A stretch of 64,000 nucleotides of DNA from positions 1 to 64,000 of the forward strand of contig JAHEYU010000027.1 of NCBI GenBank assembly GCA_023251435.1, read 5' to 3'. Position numbers and translations under genes: made by a program. The stretch is from Bacteroidota bacterium. Its GTDB lineage: Bacteria > Bacteroidota > Bacteroidia > Bacteroidales > Prolixibacteraceae. Shown piece after piece: positions 51,082 to 59,373 of this stretch (the first letter of the stretch is position 1; every line of letters starts with the position of its first letter). The notes under the pieces were generated by a model that made no database searches, had not been told where the DNA came from, and saw only the letters and a list, made by a program, of their open reading frames with translations.

Positions 51082-51147
51082 TGCTGCTGGCCTCTGGCTG
51101 CTAGCTTCTGGCTTTTTGCTAGCAACCAGTTGCCAGCTGCAAGTAAC
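51082..51147. repeat. Word-type hairpin in the trpB-trpA gap
   Basis: GCTGCTGGCCTCTGGCTGCT, then AGCTTCTGGC, is mirrored by GCTAGCAACCAGTTGCCAGC. The words CTGGCT and GCTAGC recur. It is a third vocabulary within the same operon. Confidence 0.7.
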
Positions 51148-51163
51148 TTAATTTTGAAAAATC

Positions 51164-51946
51164 ATGAACAACAGAATAAATAAACTATTTCAGGAGAAAA
51201 AAGAACAGATACTTTCGGTATATTTTACTGCCGGATACCCGAATCTGGAAGATACCGTTCCGATGATTCAGGAGTTGGTAAAAAACGGCGTTGACCTGAT
51301 CGAAATCGGGATGCCGTTTTCTGATCCGGTAGCCGATGGACCAGTCATTCAGCACAGCAGTCTGATCGCTTTGCAAAACGGGATGAGCATTCGCAAGCTT
51401 TTTGATCAATTAAAAGACATTCGCCAAACGGTTGATATTCCGCTCATTCTAATGGGCTACATTAATCCGGTGCTGCAATACGGAGTAGCAGCTTTTTGCC
51501 AGAAGTGCAAAGAAATTGGTATCGACGGGCTGATTATCCCCGATCTTCCGATGGATGTTTTTGAGGAAGAGTTTAAAAAGGTTTTTGAAGCCAATGGCCT
51601 GCATAATATTTTCCTGATTACGCCACAAACCTCGGAAGAACGTCTTCGGAAAATCGATGCTGTTTCAACCGGTTTTATTTACATGGTTTCGAGCAATTCG
51701 ACCACCGGAGCCAAAACGAGTGTTTCTGAACTACAGAACGAATACTTTGAACGCGTCAATTCATTTGGGCTAAAGAATCCAAGACTGATTGGGTTCGGAA
51801 TTTCGAATGCCGAAACTTTTGCCAATGCCTGTCAATATTCCAGCGGAGCAATCATTGGCAGCGCCTTTGTAAAAGCATTGGAAGGAAGCGATCCGCTCCA
51901 TCAAAAAGTTTCAGGTTTTATTAATTCGATTGTAACTGTATCGTAA
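51164..51946 (+). CDS. trpA: Tryptophan synthase alpha chain
   Basis: The 260-residue TIM-barrel subunit cleaves indole-3-glycerol phosphate. LSVYFTAGYPNLEDTVPMIQ, LIEIGMPFSDPVADGPVIQH (catalytic Glu), LMGYINPVLQYG, GLIIPDLPMDVFEEE (catalytic Asp), NIFLITPQTSEERL, FIYMVSSNSTTGAK and LIGFGISNAETF are all visible. It is the last gene of the operon. Confidence 0.97.
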   Translation: MNNRINKLFQEKKEQILSVYFTAGYPNLEDTVPMIQELVKNGVDLIEIGMPFSDPVADGPVIQHSSLIALQNGMSIRKLFDQLKDIRQTVDIPLILMGYINPVLQYGVAAFCQKCKEIGIDGLIIPDLPMDVFEEEFKKVFEANGLHNIFLITPQTSEERLRKIDAVSTGFIYMVSSNSTTGAKTSVSELQNEYFERVNSFGLKNPRLIGFGISNAETFANACQYSSGAIIGSAFVKALEGSDPLHQKVSGFINSIVTVS

Positions 51947-52167
51947 TCAGAAAGCTGTTTTTTTGTTTCAGAATAAAATGTTGAAGTTGATGTTTTGAAA
52001 CAGGATTTTGGAAAAAAGACTTATCTGTCTGTATTTCAATTGTTTTGTTTGGGCATCACTCCGGGTGGCATGTTAAACTCTGTTAATCCTGTTTTTGAGC
52101 ATATTATTCTCCTTAAATATTCGTTATTTTTAAACAACAGTCAAACGAAACACAAAAAACAGCAGCA
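51947..52167. other. Gap after trpA
   Basis: No gene was found. A run of seven T follows GCTG near 51955, and a CTGTTTTTTTGTTTCAG sequence could be a weak terminator. A TTATTTTTAAAC sequence near 52122 resembles a -7 promoter signal for the next small gene. Confidence 0.4.
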
Positions 52168-52359
52168 ATGTTAGAGTACGCCAAAGTTATTTTACCGAAA
52201 GTTAGTTTTAGCCGCGAGTTATTCCGGAAGGAATTGGCCAAGTGTATTAACTGGGTAGGAGAATCGGAAATAAACCATTTGAAAGAATGGTGTTTCGAAA
52301 ATTTTAAGGAAATGTATCCGGATATTCTGACCAGTGCTTTCGCAATGAAAGTGGCATAA
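52168..52359 (+). CDS. Conserved small hypothetical protein
   Basis: The 63-residue protein (LEYAKVILPKVSFSRELFRK at the start and CFENFKEMYPDILTSAF near the end) is cytoplasmic and predicted helical, with two Cys and four Trp/Tyr-rich segments. It resembles short hypothetical proteins I recall in other Bacteroidota, but no function is known. It has its own terminator 78 bases downstream. Confidence 0.7.
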   Translation: MLEYAKVILPKVSFSRELFRKELAKCINWVGESEINHLKEWCFENFKEMYPDILTSAFAMKVA

Positions 52360-52436
52360 TCGCTCAGGTAAAATGGAATCATTAAGGCAAAATGCCCGTT
52401 ATTTTTCCCGATTCAGGGAATCAGTTTAAAACTCAC

Positions 52437-52466
52437 AAGGCCTCCGTAATTGGAGGCCTTTATTTT
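52437..52466 (+). terminator. Terminator of the 63-residue protein gene
   Basis: AAGGCCTCC at 52437-52445 pairs perfectly with GGAGGCCTT at 52452-52460, with a 6-base loop. TATTTTTG follows. Confidence 0.85.
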
Positions 52467-52603
52467 TGAGTATCTAATCACTTCAATATTCCTGACAACG
52501 AATGGCGTTGATATAGTGTAGTTTCACTTTCCTGTTCAGAAATCGTGCGTTTGTTGATTTATTTCCATCGGCTTCATGTTTTGAAATAAATTTACTTCAT
52601 CAA

Positions 52604-52639
52604 ACAGAAACAGAAACAGAAACAGTAAAACAGTAAAAC
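52604..52639. repeat. Short tandem repeat in the leader of the next gene
   Basis: ACAGAA units (three in line) are followed by ACAGTAAA units just upstream of the ATG at 52647. The composition (A-rich, no hairpin) may act as an unstructured translation enhancer in an organism that lacks strong ribosome binding sites. Confidence 0.6.
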
Positions 52640-52646
52640 AAAAAAC

Positions 52647-53138
52647 ATGAAAACAAAACTTGGAATTTTAACAGTGTGTTTGCTTCTGGTAAGTTTATTA
52701 TCCGTTGCAAAAGAAAAAGGAACTTCACTGCTTAGTGGTCAATCATTGACCGAACTTGGTCAATACAGCATTCGTGTTTCGAATGATGCAATGCAATTGG
52801 GAGATGAACTTTTAAAAACCTACGAACTGAATTATACAAACTACGATTCTCCGGTTTTAATCGGTGTGAAGAAAACCAAGAAATGTATGAATTTCATTGT
52901 TCGCACCGACAATTTTGAAATCGAATATGTTTGTAATAAGAATGTTTTTGGGGTGAAGCGTGTTAACAAAGAGTACCAGACAATTTCGACAGCAGCGATT
53001 AACCAAATGTTAGACAATGCTGATTTTTACAGTCAAAGGATTATTTCGCAGTATCCTAAAACCGAAGAAGAATTGCTGGGACTAATTGCCTGTTACTTCC
53101 CCTCATTGATTAAAGAGGATCATCTGGCTGGATTATAA
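52647..53138 (+). CDS. Secreted hypothetical protein
   Basis: The 163-residue protein has a clear signal peptide (KLGILTVCLLLVSLLSVA). The mature part, about 138 residues, has two Cys (KCMNF and YVCNK) that could form a disulfide and a C-terminal helix ending ACYFPSLIKEDHLAGL. I do not recognise a family. It has its own terminator at 53219-53255. Confidence 0.7.
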   Translation: MKTKLGILTVCLLLVSLLSVAKEKGTSLLSGQSLTELGQYSIRVSNDAMQLGDELLKTYELNYTNYDSPVLIGVKKTKKCMNFIVRTDNFEIEYVCNKNVFGVKRVNKEYQTISTAAINQMLDNADFYSQRIISQYPKTEEELLGLIACYFPSLIKEDHLAGL

Positions 53139-53218
53139 AGCGGGAATTTGAAGTAAGAAACAAAAGTTTATTGGATTTAACAGCAAGAATAACGTGGAAT
53201 TTTCATTCCTTTTAATTT

Positions 53219-53255
53219 AAGTTTCCGGAGCCATAAGATCCGGAAACTTTTTTTT
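53219..53255 (+). terminator. Terminator of the secreted hypothetical protein gene
   Basis: AAGTTTCCGGA at 53219-53229 pairs perfectly with TCCGGAAACTT at 53239-53249 and is followed by a run of T. Confidence 0.9.
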
Positions 53256-53533
53256 GATGTATGATGAAAAAGTGAGCTCAGTTTTACTCCTGAAAATCAA
53301 ATGAACTGATTAGGCTGTTTGTATTGGCTCAAATGCAGATATTAATGGCCGAACTACTGGAATCTCCGGTCGAATTACTTTTATGGTTTATGTAATTCTA
53401 TTGATCCTTTGCACTCTGCTGTTTGTATTTCCTCCGTCTCGATGATATTGTATTTATCTAAATTTATCTGTGATTTGGTCATCCTTATAAACCTATCGCC
53501 CGAAATGGTATAAACGCATAAAAAAACCGAAAA
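53256..53533. other. Region upstream of the signalling cluster
   Basis: No gene or hairpin is recognised. The promoter of the kinase cluster should lie here; a TTTG at 53474-53477 could be a -33 signal, but no clear -7 partner was found. Confidence 0.4.
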
Positions 53534-54589
53534 TTGAATAAGTTTTTATTCCATACCGACCTTAAATATCGCTTAAGCCGGCACATTACTTTCTTCGTAA
53601 TTATTGTGCTTGTTTTTACATTGGTTCTATTTAGTCGCAGTCATGGGCAAAATCTCGGTAAACTGCTTTATCTAACCGCTTTAAATGCTGTATTCTTTCT
53701 TGGCTTTGCTTACATCATGATATTTGTAATTATTCCGCTCTTTTTGCCTGAAAAAAAATATGCACTTCTGGGATTAACTTTTTTGGGAATAGGCTTTTTG
53801 TTATCGGTAGTAAAGCTGAGCATTTCCGATTTTATTTTTTATTCATCCATTTCTCCTGAATTTGTAGGTTCGCAAGGGTTGCTGAATGTCAGATATATAC
53901 TGGTAAATACCAAAGACATGTCGTTCATTGTGGCATTGTTCGTGATCGTAAAGTTTACCAAAGATTGGCTGATTACTGAGAATCAGCAAAAATCACTCGA
54001 AATGAAATATACTGAACTGAAACTTCGGCTGCTTCAGAGTCACTTCGAACCTCATTTTTTATTTAATACGCTCAATAATCTTTATGCATTATCGCTTAAT
54101 AATCAACACGAAACGCTCGATGTAATTCAGCGATTTAGCCGGGTACTTCAGTTTTCGATTACCGAGTCTCAAAAGGAAAAAGTTCCTGTTTCAGAAGAAA
54201 TAAACATGATTGAAGATTTTGTCAGGATTGAACAGATCAGATATGGGAACAGGCTTCGGGTAGAAAGTTCAGTCACGGGAGATTACCTAACCCTGATGAT
54301 TGCCCCGATGCTGATTTTCACCCTGGTCGAAAATTGTTTCAGGCATGGAAGCAGCACCGACGCGGGTCAGCCATGGATCAGCCTTTCGCTTGCATGCGAA
54401 AAGGGCAGGATATATTTCGAAGCAAGAAACAGCATTCCGGAAAAGTGCAATTCGCCAATTACCATTCAGGAGAAAGGATTATTGAAATTGCGACAGCGGC
54501 TTGATATCATATATCCCAGGAAATATTCGCTGACGTTAAGCGAAGGTTCGCGTGAATTTACTGCAAAGCTCGAATTGGATTTAAATTAG
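53534..54589 (+). CDS. LytS-type sensor histidine kinase 1
   Basis: The 351-residue protein starts at TTG; an in-frame stop lies 15 bases upstream and no ATG is available before the first helix. It has four membrane segments (about residues 18-140) and no separate sensor domain. The kinase core has phospho-acceptor H174 in FEPHFLFNTLNNLYALS and an intact N box (FTLVENCFRHGSS). The G box is eroded: EKGLLKLRQRLDIIYP in place of the usual GxGLxNxxxRL. It may bind ATP poorly. It is the first of three tandem kinases. Confidence 0.9.
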   Translation: MNKFLFHTDLKYRLSRHITFFVIIVLVFTLVLFSRSHGQNLGKLLYLTALNAVFFLGFAYIMIFVIIPLFLPEKKYALLGLTFLGIGFLLSVVKLSISDFIFYSSISPEFVGSQGLLNVRYILVNTKDMSFIVALFVIVKFTKDWLITENQQKSLEMKYTELKLRLLQSHFEPHFLFNTLNNLYALSLNNQHETLDVIQRFSRVLQFSITESQKEKVPVSEEINMIEDFVRIEQIRYGNRLRVESSVTGDYLTLMIAPMLIFTLVENCFRHGSSTDAGQPWISLSLACEKGRIYFEARNSIPEKCNSPITIQEKGLLKLRQRLDIIYPRKYSLTLSEGSREFTAKLELDLN

Positions 54590-54595
54590 TAATAA

Positions 54596-55636
54596 GTGAC
54601 AGGATTACTGCGACATATCAACCAAAACCGCATTCTTAATCATACACTGTTCTGGTGTAGCTGGATTGGCGGGTTCACCATCATTCAGAGTTTTGGATAC
54701 GGTGCTGCCGATTATTGGGCCTGGCTGGTATATTATCTGGTAACATTGCCGCTGTTTGTGGCTCATACTTACGTTATTGCATACTGGCTTGTTCCGAAAT
54801 ACTTTTTCAGGAACCGTTATCTTGTATTTGCTTTTTGGATTATCGTTTTACTTGTTATTGTTTCTGTAGGCGAATTAATTATTAGCAACGGTTTTATCTG
54901 GAAGCTGGTAAAACCCGAAAATATTCAACCCGGAAATTACCTCAACTGGCAAAACGTACTGATTAACGGATTGGGCAACGAGTACATCGTTATAGTTTTT
55001 CTGTCGGTAAAAGTGGTGCATTTCTGGACCTTGAAGGTGGAGGAAAAGAGCGCATTGGTAAACCGAAAATTAGCCACCGAAATAGAGTTGCTGCAATTTC
55101 AGTCGTACCCCCGCTCTGTGCTGAATGTGATGGACCGGCTTGAGAAATTGGCGCTCGAAGGCTCGCCTCAAACTTCAGAAATGATCATTCGGCTGTCGAA
55201 CCTGATGAGCAGTATGATAGCAACCCGAAGAACCGATAAAATACTGCTGTGCAAAGAGATTGAAATGATTCGCAGCTATATCGAAATTCAGCGGATGAAA
55301 CTAATAAACAGCTTACCCGTGAATTTAATGGTAAAAGGAGAATTAAACAGCATCAGAATTGCGCCATTTCTATTTTTTCAGATGGTTGAAGAAGGATTTG
55401 TAATATTGGAAAACAATCAGGAAAATTCTGATTTTACCATATTAATCAAAGCCGAACCCAATTATCTGCTTTTTTCGATGACAATATGGAATCCTGACGA
55501 GCTCAAAACGAAATATAATCATACGGTTTTAGAAAATTGTCGTAAATACCTGAACTTTTTTTATCCTGAAAATCATAAGTTTATGTCGAATTTTGAAATT
55601 AACTTTGTTGAAATAACCATCGAAATTTATCTCTGA
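54596..55636 (+). CDS. LytS-type pseudokinase 2
   Basis: The 346-residue protein begins at GTG, 6 bases after kinase 1. It keeps the four N-terminal membrane helices and the coiled linker of its neighbours. In the kinase core the phospho-acceptor His is R173 (FQSYPRSVLNVMDRL), the N box reads QMVEEGFVILENN, and no G box remains (VLENCRKYLNFFYP). It should neither bind ATP nor be phosphorylated. The frame is full length and free of stops, so it is maintained as a protein, perhaps as a regulatory partner in a dimer with kinase 1 or 3. Confidence 0.85.
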   Translation: MTGLLRHINQNRILNHTLFWCSWIGGFTIIQSFGYGAADYWAWLVYYLVTLPLFVAHTYVIAYWLVPKYFFRNRYLVFAFWIIVLLVIVSVGELIISNGFIWKLVKPENIQPGNYLNWQNVLINGLGNEYIVIVFLSVKVVHFWTLKVEEKSALVNRKLATEIELLQFQSYPRSVLNVMDRLEKLALEGSPQTSEMIIRLSNLMSSMIATRRTDKILLCKEIEMIRSYIEIQRMKLINSLPVNLMVKGELNSIRIAPFLFFQMVEEGFVILENNQENSDFTILIKAEPNYLLFSMTIWNPDELKTKYNHTVLENCRKYLNFFYPENHKFMSNFEINFVEITIEIYL

Positions 55637-55639
55637 CCA

Positions 55640-56695
55640 ATGCCAATAAACTCCATCTATCTGTTTCTGAATAAACGACCGGTATTGCATCTGTCGTTCT
55701 GGTTGCTATTTGTCCTGATCGGATCATTTATTTTTAGCTATCAGCAAAATTTTCCGTATTCTTTTTTCCTGTTGAATTTTGTGGTTCACTTGCCTGTATT
55801 TGTTTTATTTAGCTATGGGGTGGTTTATTTGCTGGTTCCAAAACTGCTGTTGAATAAAAAGTACTGGCAGTTTTTTGCATCATTGTTTATGGCAACTTGT
55901 ACAGCCGCCATGTTGCGTATCTTGGTGGGTAAATACGTTTATTATGCCCTTTTTATTCCTGAAGTTTTGCATCCCAAAGAATGGTTCAATACCGAAATAT
56001 TTTTTCTGAACCTGATATGGATTATCGGAACAGCCATCACCTTTGCCATGTTCAAGTATTATAAAAACTGGATGACTAGCCAAACTCATGCCAACGAAGC
56101 CGAACGTAAACATTTATCGTCGGAGTTGCAGGTACTCAAAGCGCAGTTAAATCCACATTTTCTTTTCAATACTTTCAATAACCTTTATGTGCTGTCGCTC
56201 CAGAAAAGTGATAAAACGCCCATTGCCATTTCTAAAATGTCTGACCTTTTTCACTACATATTATATGAGTGCAATTCGGTGGAAGTGCCTGTTTCTAAAG
56301 AGGTAAAACTAATCGAAGATTATATCCAGCTTGAAGAGTTGCGCTATTCCGATAAGCTGTCGATCACTTTCGTCAAGGATGTCGACAATCCTGAATGTAT
56401 GATTCCGCCCATGTTGATTTATACTTTTATCGAGAATTGTTTTAAACATGGATGCAGCAACGATCCGGGCTCATCCTGGATTAAACTTCGCATTGATGTG
56501 CACGATTGCCGGTTTGTTTTTGTAGCGTCTAACAGTATCCCGGTATCCGTATCACAAAGCAAAAACACAGGTGGTGGGGTAGGATTGGCAAATATTAAAC
56601 GACGGCTCGAATTAATCTATCCGGCCAACCACAGCCTCGAAATCAGAAAAGAAGCCCGTGAATTCCATGTGAGGCTCGAAATCTTTAAAAATTGA
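55640..56695 (+). CDS. LytS-type sensor histidine kinase 3
   Basis: The 351-residue protein is the complete member of the trio. Four membrane helices are followed by H173 in LNPHFLFNTFNNLYVLS, an N box FIENCFKHGCS and a full G box GGGVGLANIKRRLELIYP. It starts 4 bases after kinase 2. It is the likely phosphate donor for the LytTR regulator encoded two genes downstream. Confidence 0.93.
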   Translation: MPINSIYLFLNKRPVLHLSFWLLFVLIGSFIFSYQQNFPYSFFLLNFVVHLPVFVLFSYGVVYLLVPKLLLNKKYWQFFASLFMATCTAAMLRILVGKYVYYALFIPEVLHPKEWFNTEIFFLNLIWIIGTAITFAMFKYYKNWMTSQTHANEAERKHLSSELQVLKAQLNPHFLFNTFNNLYVLSLQKSDKTPIAISKMSDLFHYILYECNSVEVPVSKEVKLIEDYIQLEELRYSDKLSITFVKDVDNPECMIPPMLIYTFIENCFKHGCSNDPGSSWIKLRIDVHDCRFVFVASNSIPVSVSQSKNTGGGVGLANIKRRLELIYPANHSLEIRKEAREFHVRLEIFKN

Positions 56696-56713
56696 CACAA
56701 ATACCCGATACGA

Positions 56714-58456
56714 ATGAAAAAACTTCTGTTTCTATTGGTGATACTGATTTCTTCGACAGCATGTTTTGACCAGAAAAAACAGGCCGAGTCGATTTTGCGC
56801 CATTACATAGACCGCAAAGTTGACCTTATCAGGAATTATACAATGGAAGCTGAAGTTGCATTGTGGAACGCAACAGTATCGGGCAACGAATCGGATTACC
56901 AGAAATTGATTGATCTGGAACTGAATTTCAACAAAGCGAATCAGGATGTTTCAGGGCGGTTCGATCCCGACCGTTTTTATACCATTACCCAAAATGTATT
57001 TACCAATCAGCAGGATTTTGAGCTTCTGCAGAAATTGAAATTTTCGGGATTAATTTCCGATACGCTGCTTAGCCGACAGTTGAATGTTCTTTATCAGGCT
57101 TTTATGGGCTCGCAAATTGAGTCGGGGAAATATGAAAAGCTAATGATGACCGAGATAAAACTCTGGCAGATTTTCTCGGCTGCAAAAGTCCGGATCGACG
57201 GAAAAATTTACGGAAGTGCGCAGCTCGATTCCATCCGTCGTTTCAGTTCCGATGATTTGCTGGTGAAGAAAATCTCTGAATCGATGCAGGAAACAGGAAA
57301 ATTAATTGCTCCCGACATTATTCGAATGGTGAACGACCGGAACGGAATTGCCACCAGCTTCGGATATCCCGATTTTTACCATTTATCGCTCGAAGCAAAA
57401 GACCAGACTCCCGAAAAAATAAAAAAGTTGCTCGATGAAATAGAATTGAAAACCAGAGATCAGTTTTTTGAGGCAAAAAAAGTAATTGATAAAATTCAGG
57501 CCAGGAAGTTCCGTATTGCAGAAACTGACATACGTCCATGGCATTACAACGACGAGCGCACCAGTTACCTGCCCCAGAGCTTTAACCAAAAACTCGATTC
57601 GCTGCTCATTCAGGTTGATCCGAAAGAACGAACAGCACGTTTTTTTGAAGGAATTGGGTTCCCGATTCAGGATGTAATTGAGAACAGCAGGCTTGAAGAT
57701 GTGCCTGAAACCGCGAACCTGACCGCAATGATTAATGTTGATTTTAAGAACGATATACGACTGATTGCAGGAATCAAAAATACTCACGACGGGTTGATCC
57801 GAATGATGCATTTGGGCGGACACGCGTCGCATTATAAATCAATTTCAGATAAGGTTCCGTATTTGCTGAAAACTCCCAATTCTGTTGTATCCGAAGGCAT
57901 TGCCCGTTATTTCGAATCGATGGCATCTGATTACAACTGGCTTAAAAATGAAGTTTCAGCCGACGGAAAGTTTCAAAAAGAACTGTTAATTGTTTGTCAG
58001 CATCTTCGCCAGGTCGATCGTTTGATCAGATGCCGGAAACTGTTGGTATTCGCCGAATTTGAGCGCGAAATTTACCGTGATCCGCAACAAGATCTGGATT
58101 TGCTCTGGCATAATCTGAACCTGAAATACCTCGGTCAAAATTATCCATCGGAAAAAGGAGCCAATTATTGGGCCGCCAATAAAACGGTTACCAGTCTTTC
58201 GTGTACCATCCATAATTTTGTTTTGGCCGATATTTTTGCTGCCCAGCTGCAACATATCATCGAAAAAGGAGTCTTAACAGAAACCGACAGTTTAATTCAG
58301 GATAATAAAGCCATCGGAAAATATCTGGTCGAAAATTTATATCGCTATGGCAATCTGCTCCCGTGGGAAAATTTGATTGAAAAAGCCACCGCAGAACCGT
58401 TAAATCCTGAATATTTTGTAGAACAACTGGTTGGAAATGAAAACAAAAGCAATTAA
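56714..58456 (+). CDS. M2 (ACE-like) metallopeptidase-fold lipoprotein, catalytically altered
   Basis: The 580-residue protein has a lipoprotein signal (LLFLLVILISSTACFD). The all-helical body has the M2 peptidase pattern: an N-terminal helical lid, then a zinc motif read as MMHLGGHASHY with H366 and H370, and E394 in VVSEGIARYFESM. The spacing of 24 residues between the second His and Glu equals that in angiotensin-converting enzyme. The catalytic Glu that should follow H366 is Leu. It may still bind zinc and a peptide, as a sensor or scaffold rather than a protease. It is 18 bases downstream of kinase 3 and 104 bases upstream of the response regulator. The family call is by eye. Confidence 0.7.
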   Translation: MKKLLFLLVILISSTACFDQKKQAESILRHYIDRKVDLIRNYTMEAEVALWNATVSGNESDYQKLIDLELNFNKANQDVSGRFDPDRFYTITQNVFTNQQDFELLQKLKFSGLISDTLLSRQLNVLYQAFMGSQIESGKYEKLMMTEIKLWQIFSAAKVRIDGKIYGSAQLDSIRRFSSDDLLVKKISESMQETGKLIAPDIIRMVNDRNGIATSFGYPDFYHLSLEAKDQTPEKIKKLLDEIELKTRDQFFEAKKVIDKIQARKFRIAETDIRPWHYNDERTSYLPQSFNQKLDSLLIQVDPKERTARFFEGIGFPIQDVIENSRLEDVPETANLTAMINVDFKNDIRLIAGIKNTHDGLIRMMHLGGHASHYKSISDKVPYLLKTPNSVVSEGIARYFESMASDYNWLKNEVSADGKFQKELLIVCQHLRQVDRLIRCRKLLVFAEFEREIYRDPQQDLDLLWHNLNLKYLGQNYPSEKGANYWAANKTVTSLSCTIHNFVLADIFAAQLQHIIEKGVLTETDSLIQDNKAIGKYLVENLYRYGNLLPWENLIEKATAEPLNPEYFVEQLVGNENKSN

Positions 58457-58560
58457 GAAAACGTAAAAATGCTGAATTTGTGTGTATTAAATTTGTAATG
58501 CCGGTTCTATCAGAAATACCAATTGAATTAGAAAACAGAAACAAGAATAACCAGAAACAC

Positions 58561-59295
58561 ATGAAGACAAAATGTTTAATTGTAGATGATGAACCTTTAG
58601 CCAGGGATCTCATCCGCCGCCATGTTGAAAAACTTGAAAACTTCGAAATTGTAGCCGAATGCAGCGATGCCATGAAAGCGCTGAACATACTACGCGAGAA
58701 GCAGGTCAACCTTATTTTTATGGACATACAGATGCCGCAGATTACCGGCATCGAATTTCTGAAAACCCTGAAATATCCCCCAAAAGTAATTATCACCACC
58801 GCCTATCGCGAATACGCGCTCGAAAGTTTTGACCTAGATGTAGTTGATTATTTGCTTAAACCCATCACGTTTGAGCGATTCCTGAAAGCTGTTAATAAAT
58901 TTTACCAGATGAGTCAGGAGGATATTCAGTTGGGAACTGGGGCATCAGCCGAAAAATTGTCCGACGAAGCATTTATTTACGTCAAGGAAAATAAAAAAGT
59001 GGTAAAAGTTTATCTTTCCGAGATAAGGTACATCGAAGGATTGAGCGAATACGTGCAGATTTTCACCGACAAACGCAAGATCATTACCAAAACCAGCATG
59101 GCACAGATGGAAGAAAAATTACCCGGCGAAAATTTCCTGCGGATCCATAAATCGTTCATCGTTTCAATCGGCAAAATTGAGGCGTTTACCGCCAATACCA
59201 TCGAAATACAGGGCAAGGAACTACCCATTGGCCGAAGTTTTAAAAATGCCGCTTTGAGCGCGTTAAATTTCACAGGTTCGCTTGCCGGGGTTTAG
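58561..59295 (+). CDS. LytTR-family response regulator
   Basis: The 244-residue protein from ATG 58561 has a receiver domain (CLIVDDEPLARDLIRRHVEK, phospho-acceptor Asp in VNLIFMDIQMP, VDYLLKPITFERF) and a LytTR DNA-binding domain (FIYVKENKKVVKVYLSEIRY, IEGLSEYVQIFTD, FLRIHKSFIVSIGKIEAFT). An earlier in-frame Met at 58480 would add 27 residues not found in the family. LytTR proteins are the usual partners of LytS-type kinases, three of which precede it. Confidence 0.94.
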   Translation: MKTKCLIVDDEPLARDLIRRHVEKLENFEIVAECSDAMKALNILREKQVNLIFMDIQMPQITGIEFLKTLKYPPKVIITTAYREYALESFDLDVVDYLLKPITFERFLKAVNKFYQMSQEDIQLGTGASAEKLSDEAFIYVKENKKVVKVYLSEIRYIEGLSEYVQIFTDKRKIITKTSMAQMEEKLPGENFLRIHKSFIVSIGKIEAFTANTIEIQGKELPIGRSFKNAALSALNFTGSLAGV

Positions 59296-59332
59296 GCGTT
59301 TCTTTCCTACCGGAAATATCCAATTTTTAGAT

Positions 59333-59373
59333 AGCCCGTGGCAAACTCAACAAAGTGGCCACGGGCTTTTTTA
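59333..59373 (+). terminator. Terminator of the signalling cluster
   Basis: AGCCCGTGGC at 59333-59342 pairs perfectly with GCCACGGGCT at 59358-59367, followed by TTTTTTA. It closes the transcript after the LytTR gene. Confidence 0.9.

Noticed and set aside
54596-55636. Treating kinase 2 as a sequencing artefact or decayed pseudogene
   Set aside because: The frame is intact over 346 codons, tightly spaced with both neighbours, and the changes are substitutions at key sites rather than frameshifts or stops.
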